Below are positions 10,047 to 21,226 of a stretch of 64,000 nt of DNA, one piece after another. Each line of letters opens with the position of its first letter. The stretch's first letter is position 1. The stretch covers positions 61,447 to 125,446 of the forward strand of contig JAHEBO010000084.1 in the NCBI GenBank assembly GCA_024642215.1, read 5' to 3'. The position numbers and the translations under genes were made by a program. The notes beneath the pieces are model-generated. The model was not told where the DNA came from, made no database searches, and was given only the letters and a program-made list of their open reading frames with translations. The DNA comes from Limnohabitans sp. (GTDB lineage Bacteria > Pseudomonadota > Gammaproteobacteria > Burkholderiales > Burkholderiaceae_C).

Positions 10047-11228
10047 GTGATGGAATCCCGCAAAGCCTGGGTGGTGGTTTGGGCAACTTTTGTGTGCTTG
10101 GCCATCATCTTTGGTGTGTCTTATTCGTTCGCCGCATTCTTTGAAACCTTTGCAAATGAATTTGATGCCCAAAGGGCAGACGTTTCCTGGATCTTCGGTC
10201 TTTGTGGTTTGGTGTACTTTGTGTTGGGTGCCTTTGGCGGCATGCTGGCCGACCGATGGGGCCCTCGATTGGTTTGTATGGCAGGCATGGCCATCATCGC
10301 CAGCGGCCTTTATTTAACCAGTCAAGCGCAAACGCTCTTCACCCTTTACATCAGTTATGGTTTATGTGTCGGGTTGGGCATTGCGCTGGTTTACACACCG
10401 TCCATTGCATCGGTTCAGCCGTGGTTCACTCAGCGGCGTGGCTTGGCATCTGGCATTGCCAGTTCAGGTGTGGGTGCTGGTACCTTGGTTTTGCCGGTTG
10501 TGGTGAGCCACTGGATGACCGAAATGTCGTGGCGTGATGCACTGCAGTGCCTGTCTCTAACTGTTGCATGCCTAGGTTTGTTGGCGGCCTTTCTTCTCGA
10601 AAGAGCGCCTCAAGCAGGGGATGGTGCAAAAGGCAGATTGGCAGGTTTGAGCTTGGGGCAGGCGTTGAAAACACCTGCATTTCGGTGGCTCTACATGGGG
10701 ACACTTTTTGGCGCGCCTGTCATGTTCATCCCCTTTGCCCATATTTCAGCAGCGGCACGTGATGCTGGTGTGCCCGAAGCCCAGGCAGTGGGATTGGTGG
10801 GTTTGATCGGCGTTGGCAGTTTGGTGGGCCGCTTCGCGATTGGCTGGTTGGCTGACAAGCTGGGACGCGTCAAGACCTTGATGCTGATGCAGTGCCTCAT
10901 GGGCTTGTCCTATCTTGTATGGGCCGTTGCACAAGATCGATGGGCATTTGCAGTGTTTGCACTTTGGTTTGGCTTAAGTTATGGCAGCATCGTCTCGCTC
11001 CTACCGGCCATTTGCATGGATTTGTTTGGGGGCAAAGCTGTTGCGGCCATCATTGGTACGCTCTACACCGGCGCTGCTTTGGGTAACTTGTTGGGACCTG
11101 TCTTAGCGGGCCAGTTGTTTGACATGACCGGCCATTACACCTGGGTGATCTGGATCACGCTGGGCATTGCCACCGTGGCCACATTCAGCTGCTGGCGCAT
11201 ATTGAAATACCCGCAGCAGGCTTATTGA
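10047..11228 (+). CDS. MFS transporter (oxalate/formate antiporter or MCT-like)
   Basis: 12-TM pattern, GMLADRWGPRLVCMAGM loop and RRGLASGIASSGVGAG motif. Confidence 0.85.
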   Translation: MMESRKAWVVVWATFVCLAIIFGVSYSFAAFFETFANEFDAQRADVSWIFGLCGLVYFVLGAFGGMLADRWGPRLVCMAGMAIIASGLYLTSQAQTLFTLYISYGLCVGLGIALVYTPSIASVQPWFTQRRGLASGIASSGVGAGTLVLPVVVSHWMTEMSWRDALQCLSLTVACLGLLAAFLLERAPQAGDGAKGRLAGLSLGQALKTPAFRWLYMGTLFGAPVMFIPFAHISAAARDAGVPEAQAVGLVGLIGVGSLVGRFAIGWLADKLGRVKTLMLMQCLMGLSYLVWAVAQDRWAFAVFALWFGLSYGSIVSLLPAICMDLFGGKAVAAIIGTLYTGAALGNLLGPVLAGQLFDMTGHYTWVIWITLGIATVATFSCWRILKYPQQAY

Positions 11229-11262
11229 CCCGCATACGGGATGCTTTTTTCTCTGGGACCTC

Positions 11263-12009
11263 ATGGAATTCAATCAGTATCTGGTTTTGGCCAGTTTTGC
11301 CGCTTTGCTCATTGGCATGTCAAAGGGGGGCTTGCCTTTGGTGGGCATGATGTCGGTGCCTGTTTTGTCTTTGGTGATGTCACCCGTCAAAGCAGCCGTA
11401 CTTTTGTTGCCGCTCTTTGTGATTTCTGATGCAGTAGGCATTTGGCTTTATCGCAAGCACTACAGCCTCATCAATCTGAAAATTTTGGTGCCTGCGGGCA
11501 TTGCGGGTGTTTTGTTTGGCTGGCTAACTGCGGCCATCATTTCAGAACTCACCATCAAATTTCTCATTGGTTTGGTGGGGGTCAGTTTCTGTTTGCAGAC
11601 TTGGTTCAAGCGTGGTCAGACAGAAGCGCCCAAGGCAGCTTCATGGCCCAAGGGCGTCTTTTGGGGTGGGGTGGCGGGCTTCACCAGTTTCATTGCGCAT
11701 GCCGGCGGCCCACCTTTTCAGATTTTTGTATTGCCCCAAAAATTATCAAAAGCCGAGTTTGCAGGTACAGCAACCATTTTGTTTGCCATCATCAATTTGG
11801 CCAAAATTGGCCCCTATCAAAACCTGAGCCCCTACGGGGAAGCTGATTTTTGGAACATTGCTGTGTTGGTTCCATTTGCATTCCTGGGTACATTCTTAGG
11901 GGCTTACCTGACCCGACGGATTGCAGATGCTTGGTTTTTTAAATTGGTTCAAACAGGTTTATTCATTCTTTCCTCGAAGTTGATTTGGGATGCCTTGCAA
12001 TTCCAGTGA
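11263..12009 (+). CDS. sulfite exporter TauE/SafE family protein
   Basis: Multi-TM; GMSKGGLPLVGMMSVPVLSLV and FTSFIAHAGGPPFQIFVLPQKL repeats typical of TauE/SafE. Confidence 0.9.
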   Translation: MEFNQYLVLASFAALLIGMSKGGLPLVGMMSVPVLSLVMSPVKAAVLLLPLFVISDAVGIWLYRKHYSLINLKILVPAGIAGVLFGWLTAAIISELTIKFLIGLVGVSFCLQTWFKRGQTEAPKAASWPKGVFWGGVAGFTSFIAHAGGPPFQIFVLPQKLSKAEFAGTATILFAIINLAKIGPYQNLSPYGEADFWNIAVLVPFAFLGTFLGAYLTRRIADAWFFKLVQTGLFILSSKLIWDALQFQ

Positions 12010-12108
12010 TTTGAATCTAAACAAGTCGTTGAAGAGCGAGTCGTTTATCATCTATATGTTATTTGGCATAATGTTGTCTAACTTATTGTTGGTCAACTAG
12101 ATCTAAGT

Positions 12109-12498
12109 ATGAACAAAGTCATTTTGCGTGCGATTACGGCGTATTCAAGAACAGACATGAAGGCATCTTCATCTGAAAGTCTTGCGATTAAAGGACGAGA
12201 GCTTCAATGGTCAGGAAAAGGATACGTCGTGTTGGAAGATGACGTAACGCAACGCCATGTGGCGGTTTATCGATGCATGAACAGAGGAGAACTCAAGCGA
12301 TTGAAGCGCTGGCCCCCTGGATTGACCAGTCCCATTGTCGAAGCACCTGAAGTTAAAGCAAAGCTGGCCTCCAATGCGCCAGCCATTTTGGAGTTGTCAC
12401 CCATCAAGGATAGCAACAAGACTTCACATGCAGGCAAGTTAAAACACAAGAGCAAGTCGCAGGCATCGGACGTCAATCAGACAGACCTCTTTGAATGA
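12109..12498 (+). CDS. hypothetical protein
   Basis: 129-aa ORF, plausible coding composition, no family recognised. Confidence 0.5.
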   Translation: MNKVILRAITAYSRTDMKASSSESLAIKGRELQWSGKGYVVLEDDVTQRHVAVYRCMNRGELKRLKRWPPGLTSPIVEAPEVKAKLASNAPAILELSPIKDSNKTSHAGKLKHKSKSQASDVNQTDLFE

Positions 12499-12516
12499 GG
12501 TTCCCCTCAAGCCATG

Positions 12517-12543
12517 AAAAAAGCCGCTTTACAGCGGCTTTTT
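12517..12543. terminator. bidirectional Rho-independent terminator
   Basis: Perfect stem aaaaagccgct-ttac-agcggcttttt between convergent genes ending at 12498 and 12588. Confidence 0.85.
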
Positions 12544-12587
12544 GATGCCTACAGCTGGCCCTTCTAAGGTCCAGCAGCAAGTTCAGC

Positions 12588-14825
12588 TTAGGCTTGAGCT
12601 GCTTTGATGATGGCATTCAAGGTTGGGCTTGGGCACATGACCTTTTCCAACAATTCGGTGGACGGCATGTAGTAGCCACCAATGTCAACTGACTTGCCCT
12701 GAACTGCTTTCAACTCGCCAACGATTTTCTGTTCGTTTTCTGTGAGTGCTTTGGCCAAGGGCGCAAACTTGGCTTGCAATGCCTTGTCTTCAGTTTGAGC
12801 TGCAAGTTCTTGTGCCCAATACATGGCCAAATAGAACTGACTGCCACGGTTGTCGAGCTCACCTGTTTTGGTAGAGGGGTTCTTGTTATTGGCTAGCAAT
12901 GAACCTGTCGCTGCATCCAAAGTTTTGGCCAACAGTTTGGCTTGTTCGTTGTTATTCTTGATGCCCATGTCTTCGAAGGACACAGCCAATGCCAAGAATT
13001 CGCCCAAAGAGTCCCAACGCAGGTGGTTTTCTTCGACCAATTGCTTGACGTGCTTGGGGGCTGAACCGCCAGCACCTGTTTCGTACATGCCGCCACCGGC
13101 CATCAAAGGCACGATCGAGAGCATTTTGGCGCTGGTACCCAATTCCATGATGGGGAACAAGTCGGTGAGGTAGTCGCGCAAAATGTTGCCGGTGGCACTG
13201 ATGGTGTCCAAGCCGCGAACGACGCGCTCGAGGGTGTAACGCATCGCGCGAACTTGGCTCATGATTTGAATGTCCAAACCATTGATGTCGTGCTCATGCA
13301 GGTACATCTTCACTTTGCGGATGAGTTGGGCTTCATGGGGGCGGTAAGCATCCAACCAGAACACCACGGGCATGCCAGAGTTGCGGGCACGGTTAACTGC
13401 CAACTTCACCCAATCACGGATGGGGGCGTCTTTGACTTCACACATGCGCCAGATGTCGCCAGCTTCAACATTTTGGCTGAGCAACACTTCACCTGTTTCC
13501 AGGTCGGTGATGTTGGCCACGCCGTCTTCGCTGATTTCAAAAGTCTTGTCGTGTGAGCCATACTCTTCGGCTTGTTGCGCCATCAAGCCCACATTGGGCA
13601 CAGTGCCCATGGTTTTGGGATCGAACGCACCGTGCCACTTGCAGAAGTTGATCATTTCTTGGTAGATGCGTGCGAAGGTGGACTCAGGCATCACGGCCTT
13701 CACATCTTGCAAACGACCCGCGGCGTCCCACATTTTGCCGCCATTGCGAATCATGGCAGGCATTGACGCATCGACGATCACATCGTTGGGTGAGTGGAAA
13801 TTGGTGATGCCTTTGGCGGAATCAACCATGGCCAATCCAGGGCGGTGCTCATGACACGCGTGCAAATCGCGCATGATTTCCTCGCGTTTGGAATCGGGCA
13901 GGGTGGCAATTTTGTTGTACAAGTCGACCATGCCGTTGTTGACGTTCACGCCGAGGCTGTCAAAAAGCTCTTTGTGCTTTTTGAATGCATCTTTGTAAAA
14001 GATCTTGACGCAGTGACCAAACACGATGGGGTGTGACACCTTCATCATGGTGGCTTTAACGTGCAATGAGAACATCACGCCTGTTTTGTGAGCGTCTTCA
14101 ATCTCTTTTTCGTAGAACGCTTCCAGGGCTTTCTTGCTCATGAACATGCTGTCAATAACTTCGCGGTCGACCAAGGAGACTTTCGGCTTGAGCACAATGG
14201 CTTTGCCACTCTTGGTGATGAGTTCCATTTTCACATCGCGTGCACGCTCAACGGTCATGGATTTTTCGCCATGGTAGAAGTCGCCATGGTGCATGTGCGA
14301 CACGTGTGAGCGAGAAGCTTGGCTCCACTCTGCCATGCTATGTGGGTTTTTGCGTGCAAATTCTTTGACCGCACGAGGCGCGCGACGGTCGGAGTTGCCT
14401 TCGCGCAAAACGGGATTGACCGCAGAGCCTGTGCACTTGGAATAGCGCGCTTTGATGTCTTTTTCTTGGTCGTTCTTTGGATTGTCTGGATAGTCGGGCA
14501 GTGCATAACCCTTGGATTGCAATTCTTTGATCGCAATGTTCAGTTGGCCGACGGAGGCGCTGATGTTGGGTAATTTGATGATATTGGCTTCGGGCCTGAG
14601 CGTTAACTTGCCCAAGATGGCCAAGTTGTTGGGGATGCGTTGCGCTTCAGGCAACAGATCGGAAAACTCACCCAAAATACGCGCAGCAAGTGAAATGTCG
14701 CTTGACTCAACTTCGATGCCTGCGGGTGCTGCAAACGTGCGAATGATAGGCAAAAAGGCCGATGTGGCCAGCAATGGGGCTTCATCGGTCAGTGTGTAAA
14801 TAATTTTAGATTTTTGGTTAGCCAT
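12588..14825 (-). CDS. icd: NADP-dependent isocitrate dehydrogenase, monomeric type
   Basis: 745 aa; [46 protein letters not shown]-terminus is diagnostic of monomeric IDH. Confidence 0.95.
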   Translation of the reverse strand: MANQKSKIIYTLTDEAPLLATSAFLPIIRTFAAPAGIEVESSDISLAARILGEFSDLLPEAQRIPNNLAILGKLTLRPEANIIKLPNISASVGQLNIAIKELQSKGYALPDYPDNPKNDQEKDIKARYSKCTGSAVNPVLREGNSDRRAPRAVKEFARKNPHSMAEWSQASRSHVSHMHHGDFYHGEKSMTVERARDVKMELITKSGKAIVLKPKVSLVDREVIDSMFMSKKALEAFYEKEIEDAHKTGVMFSLHVKATMMKVSHPIVFGHCVKIFYKDAFKKHKELFDSLGVNVNNGMVDLYNKIATLPDSKREEIMRDLHACHEHRPGLAMVDSAKGITNFHSPNDVIVDASMPAMIRNGGKMWDAAGRLQDVKAVMPESTFARIYQEMINFCKWHGAFDPKTMGTVPNVGLMAQQAEEYGSHDKTFEISEDGVANITDLETGEVLLSQNVEAGDIWRMCEVKDAPIRDWVKLAVNRARNSGMPVVFWLDAYRPHEAQLIRKVKMYLHEHDINGLDIQIMSQVRAMRYTLERVVRGLDTISATGNILRDYLTDLFPIMELGTSAKMLSIVPLMAGGGMYETGAGGSAPKHVKQLVEENHLRWDSLGEFLALAVSFEDMGIKNNNEQAKLLAKTLDAATGSLLANNKNPSTKTGELDNRGSQFYLAMYWAQELAAQTEDKALQAKFAPLAKALTENEQKIVGELKAVQGKSVDIGGYYMPSTELLEKVMCPSPTLNAIIKAAQA

Positions 14826-14973
14826 TTGCGTCCTCTTTTATTGTGGTGCAGCGGTAAATCGTGCAAGCCGTTATTAGATCTTAAAAGTAGCGACTGACGC
14901 CGCGCTGATATGAGAGAAATTCGAATAAATGAGACAAAATTTCGCAAGGTGAAATATTGCCGGGATGCCCCAT

Positions 14974-15417
14974 TCAAGGAATGGAAATAAGTTCCACATC
15001 AAAGACCAGCGCGGTATTGGGGGGAATCACGCCGCCAGCCCCCGAACTGCCATAGCCCATAGCGCTTGGGATGAGCAATGTTCGTTTGCCACCTACTTTC
15101 ATGCCAACCATGCCTTGATCCCAACCTGCAATAACTTGGCCTGCGCCCAGCTTGAAGCTAAAGGGCGCTTTGCCAATGGAGGAGTCAAATTGTTTGCCAT
15201 GGTTTTGGGCTGCTGATGCGTCGTAGAGCCAACCTGTGTAATTGACGGTGAGGGTGTTGCCTGCAACGGCTGTTGCACCTGTACCTATCACGGTGTCCGT
15301 CGTTTGAAGGGCTGTTGGACCCGAAGTTGCGCTGGCGCTGCCGCTGCCGTTGCCGCCTCCGCAAGCGGAAAGCATGCTTGCCAGAACAATTGAGAATGTC
15401 AGAAAGAATTTTTTCAT
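14974..15417 (-). CDS. FKBP-type peptidyl-prolyl cis-trans isomerase (lipoprotein-like signal)
   Basis: LSACGGG lipobox followed by VNYTGWLYDASAAQNHGKQFDSS...VIAGWDQGMVGMKVGGKRTLLIPSAMGYG. Confidence 0.92.
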   Translation of the reverse strand: MKKFFLTFSIVLASMLSACGGGNGSGSASATSGPTALQTTDTVIGTGATAVAGNTLTVNYTGWLYDASAAQNHGKQFDSSIGKAPFSFKLGAGQVIAGWDQGMVGMKVGGKRTLLIPSAMGYGSSGAGGVIPPNTALVFDVELISIP

Positions 15418-15448
15418 GATTTAAAGAGACAAAAAAGAGATGAGGGGG

Positions 15449-15784
15449 TCAGGCTTTGCGCACAAATTCAGTTTTGAGTTGCATGGCGCCAAATCCTTCA
15501 ATTTTGCAATCAATGTCGTGATCGCCTTCAATCAAACGAATGTTTTTGACCTTGGTGCCTACTTTGATCACATTTGAAGAACCCTTGAGTTTGAGGTCTT
15601 TGATCAGCGTGACCGTGTCGCCGTCTTGCAAGATGTTGCCCGAGGCGTCTTTGAAGACTTTGACGGCCTCAAGCTCTGCTTGAACTTGCTGTGGCCATTC
15701 ATGGGCGCATTCGGGGCAGACATAATTTCCACCATCTTCATATGTAAATTCGGATTGGCATTTGGGGCAGTTGGGCAGGGACAT
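15449..15784 (-). CDS. yjdM: zinc ribbon domain-containing protein YjdM (PhnA-like)
   Basis: [28 protein letters not shown] ... [30 protein letters not shown]. Confidence 0.9.
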   Translation of the reverse strand: MSLPNCPKCQSEFTYEDGGNYVCPECAHEWPQQVQAELEAVKVFKDASGNILQDGDTVTLIKDLKLKGSSNVIKVGTKVKNIRLIEGDHDIDCKIEGFGAMQLKTEFVRKA

Positions 15785-15906
15785 GGATTGGGTAAGTGAA
15801 TGACAACAGTTGTGAACTTTATCATCTGACCATTGCTGATTCGTTTGACTTGGCCTAAATGAGTTGCACTTGAAGGAATCTCACGAAAATCGCTGATCCT
15901 AAAAGA

Positions 15907-16758
15907 TTAGATTTGAGACCGAAAGGTCTTGGGTGAGATGCCAGCATCCCTTGTGAAAACACGGGAAAAGTATGCAGGATCAGAAAAGCCCAGTGTGTAG
16001 GCGATGCTGGAAATACTCAGATGGGTGTAGGCCAAATTTCGGCGTGCTTCGCGCATCAAGCGGGCCTCAATCATGCGCAGGGCGCTGCTGCCATTGGATG
16101 CACGCGTTAGGCGGCTTAAATGAGTTGGGGAAATGGACAAGGCATTGGCGTATTGGCTCACAGTCCAATGAGCCCTGAAGTGTTGTTCAATCAAGGCTTT
16201 GAAGCGTTGCACCAAGACTGAGTCGGTGAGTTTGGCATTGCCTGATGCTTGCAGGGCCAGTTGCCGGGCGACCCACCCCAGCAAAACGCCACTGAGTCCT
16301 CTTAAAACCAATGCTCTGGCTGTTTCCTGTCCTGAAAACTCAAGCCATATTTGCTGTACGGTTTGCGTCATGGTTGCATCTGCAGACAACACACACGCTT
16401 GCCCTAGTTCTGTTCGCAGTGTGCCCACGCCCACCAACAGCTCGTCCAGCAATTCGTCCGCCATGGTGGTCACCCACCCTCGCGTGTTTTTTTCAAATCG
16501 AAATGAGTGCACATGCTCGGGAGGTACATTGACCAACGAGCTTTGCGTTAAAGCATGCGTTTTGCCATCCAAACTGACTGAGCCACCGCCTTTTTCCACC
16601 AGCACAATTTGATGCAGTCGCGCATGCCTGTGAGGTGCCAATTCCCAGTCATGCAGTACCGAGCGATCTGCAATGGTTTCGCAGTGCAGTACATCGGGCA
16701 AATGTGTTGATTCTCCAAATAGGCTGTAGCTTTGTACAGAAGCGAGTCGTTTTTCCAT
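15907..16758 (-). CDS. AraC-family transcriptional regulator (PobR-like position)
   Basis: C-terminal HTH (SISSIAYTLGFSDPAYFSRVFTRDAGISPKTFR) and N-terminal cupin; divergent from pobA. Likely start MEKRLASV at 16758 rather than 16860. Confidence 0.85.
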   Translation of the reverse strand: MEKRLASVQSYSLFGESTHLPDVLHCETIADRSVLHDWELAPHRHARLHQIVLVEKGGGSVSLDGKTHALTQSSLVNVPPEHVHSFRFEKNTRGWVTTMADELLDELLVGVGTLRTELGQACVLSADATMTQTVQQIWLEFSGQETARALVLRGLSGVLLGWVARQLALQASGNAKLTDSVLVQRFKALIEQHFRAHWTVSQYANALSISPTHLSRLTRASNGSSALRMIEARLMREARRNLAYTHLSISSIAYTLGFSDPAYFSRVFTRDAGISPKTFRSQI

Positions 16759-16871
16759 GTTCGAAATGTACAAGTTTTTGCCAGTTTCCGCCATTCCCGT
16801 GTCACGGGATAAAGCGTATCTTTCATGTTTTTCGGGTAATGAACCCTCGACCTTTGACACGGAGACCAGTC

Positions 16872-18044
16872 ATGAAAACCCAAGTTTGCATCATCGGTGG
16901 CGGCCCCTCTGGCCTCATGCTTTCGCAGTTATTGCACCTGAAGGGCATTGAGACAGTTGTGCTGGAGCGCCAAACCCGAGACTACGTGCTCAGTCGCATC
17001 CGTGCCGGTGTTTTGGAAAATGGCTTTGCCAAGCTGATGCGCGAAGCCCAGTGCGGTGAACGCATGGACCGTGAAGGTGAAATTCACGATGGTTTTTTCT
17101 TGTCCCATGGTGACAAACTCAATCGTGTTGATTTGCACAAATACAGTGGCGGCAACTCTGTGATGGTGTATGGCCAAACCGAATTGACGCGCGACTTGTA
17201 CGAAGCACGCGATCGCATGAATGGCATCGTGATTCACAGCGCTGAAGATGTGCAACCGCACGATTTGAAATCAGACAAGCCCTATGTCACTTACAGCGTA
17301 GGCGGTGAGGCCAAGCGCATTGACTGTGATTTCATCATTGGTGCGGATGGCTTCCACGGTGTCAGTCGCAAGTCTATTCCCAGTGACGTCATCAAAGAGT
17401 ACGAGAAGGTGTATCCGTTTGGCTGGTTAGGCGTGTTGTCGCGTACCAAACCTGTGTCGCCTGAATTGATTTACGCCAAGCATCCTCGCGGTTTTGCGCT
17501 GTGTTCTTTGCGTTCACAGGTGTTAAGCCGATACTACATTCAAGTGCCCTTAACCGACTCGGTAGAGGACTGGTCGGATGAGGCATTTTGGGAAGAATTA
17601 AAGCGTCGCTTGCCTGCCGAAGTGTCTGAAAAATTGATCACAGGCCCTACCATCGAAAAGTCCATCGCACCGCTTCGCTCCTTTGTGGCCGAGCCCATGC
17701 GTTACGGCAATATGTTCTTGGCGGGCGATGCGGCTCACATTGTGCCGCCAACCGGTGCGCGTGGACTCAACACAGCAGGCTCCGATATCTATTACCTTTA
17801 TCACGGCTTTGTGGACCACTACCAAAAGGGTGACAGCAAAGGCTTGGACAATTATTCAGAAAAGGCGCTGGCCCGTGTCTGGAAAGCGCAGCGGTTCTCA
17901 TGGTGGTTAACCACCTTGCTGCACACGTTTCCTGAATCAAGCGATTACGACAAGAAGCTGCAAGAAATCGAAATGGCTTATCTGTTCTCCTCAGATGCCG
18001 CGCAAAGTTCACTTGCCGAAAACTACGTTGGCTTGCCGTTCTAA
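16872..18044 (+). CDS. pobA: 4-hydroxybenzoate 3-monooxygenase
   Basis: MKTQVCIIGGGPSGLMLSQLLHLKGIETVVLERQTRDYVLSRIRAGVLE ... GDAAHIVPPTGARGLNTAGSD; ORF-track start at 16635 is an upstream extension. Confidence 0.95.
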   Translation: MKTQVCIIGGGPSGLMLSQLLHLKGIETVVLERQTRDYVLSRIRAGVLENGFAKLMREAQCGERMDREGEIHDGFFLSHGDKLNRVDLHKYSGGNSVMVYGQTELTRDLYEARDRMNGIVIHSAEDVQPHDLKSDKPYVTYSVGGEAKRIDCDFIIGADGFHGVSRKSIPSDVIKEYEKVYPFGWLGVLSRTKPVSPELIYAKHPRGFALCSLRSQVLSRYYIQVPLTDSVEDWSDEAFWEELKRRLPAEVSEKLITGPTIEKSIAPLRSFVAEPMRYGNMFLAGDAAHIVPPTGARGLNTAGSDIYYLYHGFVDHYQKGDSKGLDNYSEKALARVWKAQRFSWWLTTLLHTFPESSDYDKKLQEIEMAYLFSSDAAQSSLAENYVGLPF

Positions 18045-18051
18045 TCGGAGC

Positions 18052-18987
18052 TCAAGTCGCTTTTTCCTCCCCAACTGTGGCCTGATCACCAAAGAGTTTG
18101 CGCATCACTTGGCGTAACCACTGGTGACCAGGATCGCGGTGCAATCGGCCGTGCCAACACTGATGGATGGCGCTGTCTGCCACCTTTACAGGTAAATCTC
18201 GCATGACCAAGTCGAAGGGTTTGACAATGCGCTGCGCAAATCGTTCAGGCACCATGGCGATCAAATTGGCGCGCTGCAAAACATCACCCAAAGCCACATA
18301 GTGCGGCACCGTCAAGCGAACATTGCGTTTGTGTTTTTGTTTGTCCAATGCTTCATCGACACGGCCATGTCCTGTGCCGGTGGCCAGTACACGCACATGC
18401 TCGGCCGCAAACAAGGCGGATACCGTGATGGCCGGCAACTGCGCCAATGGATGCTTTTTTCGCATCAAGCAGGTGTATTTTTGCGTGAACAATGATTGCT
18501 GAAAAAAACCAGCTTGCAGTTGCGGCAGGAGTCCCAGGGCCAAATCAATTTTGCCGGTGGACATGTCTTCTTTGAGCGCAGACTGCGCCACGCTGACCAC
18601 TTGCAAAGTGACGCCAGGGGCAATTTTCGTCAGCGAATCTACAAGGACCGGTAAGAAATACATCTCACCCACGTCAGTGAGTGCAAGGGTAAAGTTTCGA
18701 GTGCTGGTCTTGGGGTCAAACGCCCCGCGTACATTCAAGGCTTGCTGTAGTACATCCAGCGCCATGGCCACGGGCTCTGCCAGTTGAAGCGCGTAAGGTG
18801 TGGGCGTCATGCCGCCCTGTGTTCGGATAAACAACTCGTCACCCAAACTGGACCTGAGTCTTCCCAGTGCACTGCTCACAGCGGGTTGGCTCATGTTTAA
18901 GAAGTCTGCCACGGCCGAGACGCGTTTCAGAATCAGCAAATGGTGAAAAACCAAAAGCAAATTGAGGTCCAGTTTGGACAGTTCCAT
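18052..18987 (-). CDS. LysR-family transcriptional regulator (NahR/NagR-like position)
   Basis: LDLNLLLVFHHLLILKRVSAVADFLNMSQPAVSSALGRLRSSLGDELFIRTQGGMTPT; divergent from nagG-like gene. Confidence 0.9.
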   Translation of the reverse strand: MELSKLDLNLLLVFHHLLILKRVSAVADFLNMSQPAVSSALGRLRSSLGDELFIRTQGGMTPTPYALQLAEPVAMALDVLQQALNVRGAFDPKTSTRNFTLALTDVGEMYFLPVLVDSLTKIAPGVTLQVVSVAQSALKEDMSTGKIDLALGLLPQLQAGFFQQSLFTQKYTCLMRKKHPLAQLPAITVSALFAAEHVRVLATGTGHGRVDEALDKQKHKRNVRLTVPHYVALGDVLQRANLIAMVPERFAQRIVKPFDLVMRDLPVKVADSAIHQCWHGRLHRDPGHQWLRQVMRKLFGDQATVGEEKAT

Positions 18988-18999
18988 GGTCTTTTAATA

Positions 19000-19022
19000 T
19001 TTGATAATCAAATAATGATTAT
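19000..19022. promoter_or_regulatory. candidate LysR operator region in divergent promoter
   Basis: Adjacent dyads tttgat-a-atcaaa (19000-19012) and ataat-g-attat (19012-19022) between the LysR gene and the hydroxylase operon. Confidence 0.45.
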
Positions 19023-19095
19023 ATGCAAATTAAGATTTACTAATTTGGTGCGACTGGCATGATCCAAGTCAAGAATCTTGTGGAGACCAACACAC

Positions 19096-20349
19096 ATGCA
19101 AGAGCATCCAATTCACTGGGAATCGCCAGGCACCAGCCGCATTCCATTTGCTGTCTATACCAATCAAGACAGCCATCAAAAAGAACTCGAGCGCTTTTTC
19201 TACAAAGCGCATTGGAGTTATGTCGGTCTGGAAGCTGAAATTCCCAACGGGGGTGATTTCAAGCGCACCGTCATAGGTGAGCGTTCAGTCATCATGACTC
19301 GCGCACAAGATGGCCAAATTCACGTGGTCGAGAATGTGTGTGCCCATCGCGGCATGGCTTTTTGCCGAGAGCGCCATGGCAATAAAAAAGAATTGGTGTG
19401 TCCCTATCACCAATGGAGCTACGCCTTAGACGGCAAGTTGCAGGGCGTACCGTTCAGGCGCGGTGTAAGACAAGATGGCAAGGTGAATGGCGGCATGCCT
19501 GCAGACTTTGAACCGAAAGAGCATGGCCTCACGGCCTTGAAAGTCGCCCAACGTGGCGGCGTTGTCTTTGCGTCCTTTGATCACGATGTTGAGTCACTTG
19601 AAGACTATATGGGCTCGACCATCCTCCATTACTTTGACCGACTCTTCAATGGCCGTCAGTTGAAGATCTTGGGCTATAACCGCCAGCGCATTCCAGGCAA
19701 CTGGAAGCTGATGCAAGAGAACATCAAAGACCCTTACCACCCAGGTTTGTTGCACACCTGGTTTGTGACCTTTGGTCTATGGCGTGCCGACAATAAAAGT
19801 GAATTGCGCATGGACACCAAACACCGCCATGCCGCCATGATCTCCACGCGAGGTTCAGCGGGTCAGGCAACAGGTGGTGCCTCCGACGTGACGCAAGTCA
19901 GCAGTTTCAAAGCAAGCATGGAACTCAATGACCCCAGCTTCCTAGACATCGTGCCAGAGCCCTGGTGGGGCGGGCCTACAGCGGTCATGATGACGCTGTT
20001 TCCCAGTGTGATTTTTCAGCAGCAAGTGAACAGCGTTTCTACGCGCCATATTCAACCTGACGGCCATGGTGCCTTTGATTTTGTGTGGACGCATTTCGGC
20101 TTTGAGGATGACACGCCCGAGATGACTGAGCGTCGTCTGCGACAAGCCAACTTGTTTGGTCCAGCGGGATTTGTGTCGGCCGACGATGGTGAGGTGATTG
20201 AGTTCTCACAGCAAGCCTTTGAGTCCAAACAAGACCACCGTGCTGTTGCTGAACTGGGTGGAAAAGATGTGGGTGAAACCGATCACATGGTGACCGAAAC
20301 TCTCATCCGAGGCATGTATGAATATTGGCGAAAAGTGATGGAGGATTAA
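19096..20349 (+). CDS. nagG: aromatic ring-hydroxylating oxygenase large subunit, salicylate 5-hydroxylase type
   Basis: Rieske motif [28 protein letters not shown] and iron site; closely resembles remembered NagG ([43 protein letters not shown]). Confidence 0.8.
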   Translation: MQEHPIHWESPGTSRIPFAVYTNQDSHQKELERFFYKAHWSYVGLEAEIPNGGDFKRTVIGERSVIMTRAQDGQIHVVENVCAHRGMAFCRERHGNKKELVCPYHQWSYALDGKLQGVPFRRGVRQDGKVNGGMPADFEPKEHGLTALKVAQRGGVVFASFDHDVESLEDYMGSTILHYFDRLFNGRQLKILGYNRQRIPGNWKLMQENIKDPYHPGLLHTWFVTFGLWRADNKSELRMDTKHRHAAMISTRGSAGQATGGASDVTQVSSFKASMELNDPSFLDIVPEPWWGGPTAVMMTLFPSVIFQQQVNSVSTRHIQPDGHGAFDFVWTHFGFEDDTPEMTERRLRQANLFGPAGFVSADDGEVIEFSQQAFESKQDHRAVAELGGKDVGETDHMVTETLIRGMYEYWRKVMED

Positions 20350-20350
20350 C

Positions 20351-20824
20351 ATGGTTGATATGCAAACTTGGTTTGGCATCCAGCAACTTTACGCTGACTA
20401 CGCCAGTGCAGTAGACAGCGGTCAATGGCATTTGTGGCCAGAATTTTTTACAGAACAATGTGTCTACAAATTACAGCCACGTGAAAACCACGAACGAGGT
20501 TTTCCATTGGCTACGTTGTCTTTGACCAGCAAGGGCATGCTGAAAGACCGTGTGTATGGCATCAGCGAAACCATCTTTCACGACCCCTACTATCAACGGC
20601 ATGTGGTGGGCGCGCCCATCGTTCGCAAAGTTGAAGAGGGCCGAATCTACAGTGAGGCCAATTACGCCGTGTTTCGCACCAAGCTCGACAAAGAAAGCAC
20701 CGTGTACAACGTGGGTCGATACCTTGACATCATTGTGTCTACCCCCGATGGATTCAAGTTTGCTGAGCGTCTTTGCGTGTACGACAGTGAGATGATTCCT
20801 AATTCTGTCATCTATCCCATCTAA
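20351..20824 (+). CDS. nagH: aromatic ring-hydroxylating oxygenase small subunit
   Basis: 157 aa, [45 protein letters not shown]; SnoaL/NTF2-like beta subunit directly after large subunit. Confidence 0.8.
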   Translation: MVDMQTWFGIQQLYADYASAVDSGQWHLWPEFFTEQCVYKLQPRENHERGFPLATLSLTSKGMLKDRVYGISETIFHDPYYQRHVVGAPIVRKVEEGRIYSEANYAVFRTKLDKESTVYNVGRYLDIIVSTPDGFKFAERLCVYDSEMIPNSVIYPI

Positions 20825-20826
20825 TC

Positions 20827-21141
20827 ATGAGCAACTGGATTGACGTGGCCGCAGAGGCCGATTTGTTTGAAGGGGCCGGCATTGCTGTCACCCCTCTCCA
20901 TCACGACATCGCCATCTTCAAATTGGAGGAGGGCGTTTATGCCATCAACAACGATTGCAGCCACGGCAACGCCAAACTGTGCGACGGCTTTGTGGAGGGC
21001 CACCATGTGGAATGTCCATTCCATCAAGCGATGTTTGATGTTCGTGATGGCTCTGTCAAGTGTGGACCTGCTACCGAGCCTGTCAAAGCTTGGCCTGTGA
21101 AGATTGAGAACGGGCGTGTGTTCTTAGATCTCCAAACTTAA
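20827..21141 (+). CDS. Rieske [2Fe-2S] ferredoxin
   Basis: CSHGNAKLCDGFVEGHHVECPFHQAMFDVRDG Rieske motif. Confidence 0.9.
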   Translation: MSNWIDVAAEADLFEGAGIAVTPLHHDIAIFKLEEGVYAINNDCSHGNAKLCDGFVEGHHVECPFHQAMFDVRDGSVKCGPATEPVKAWPVKIENGRVFLDLQT

Positions 21142-21226
21142 GGCATTTTGTTTTGCTAAGGGTTATCGCCGATAGGCGACTTGGCTTTTAATTTCATAAT
21201 ATTGTTAACAATCTTGGAATTAACAA

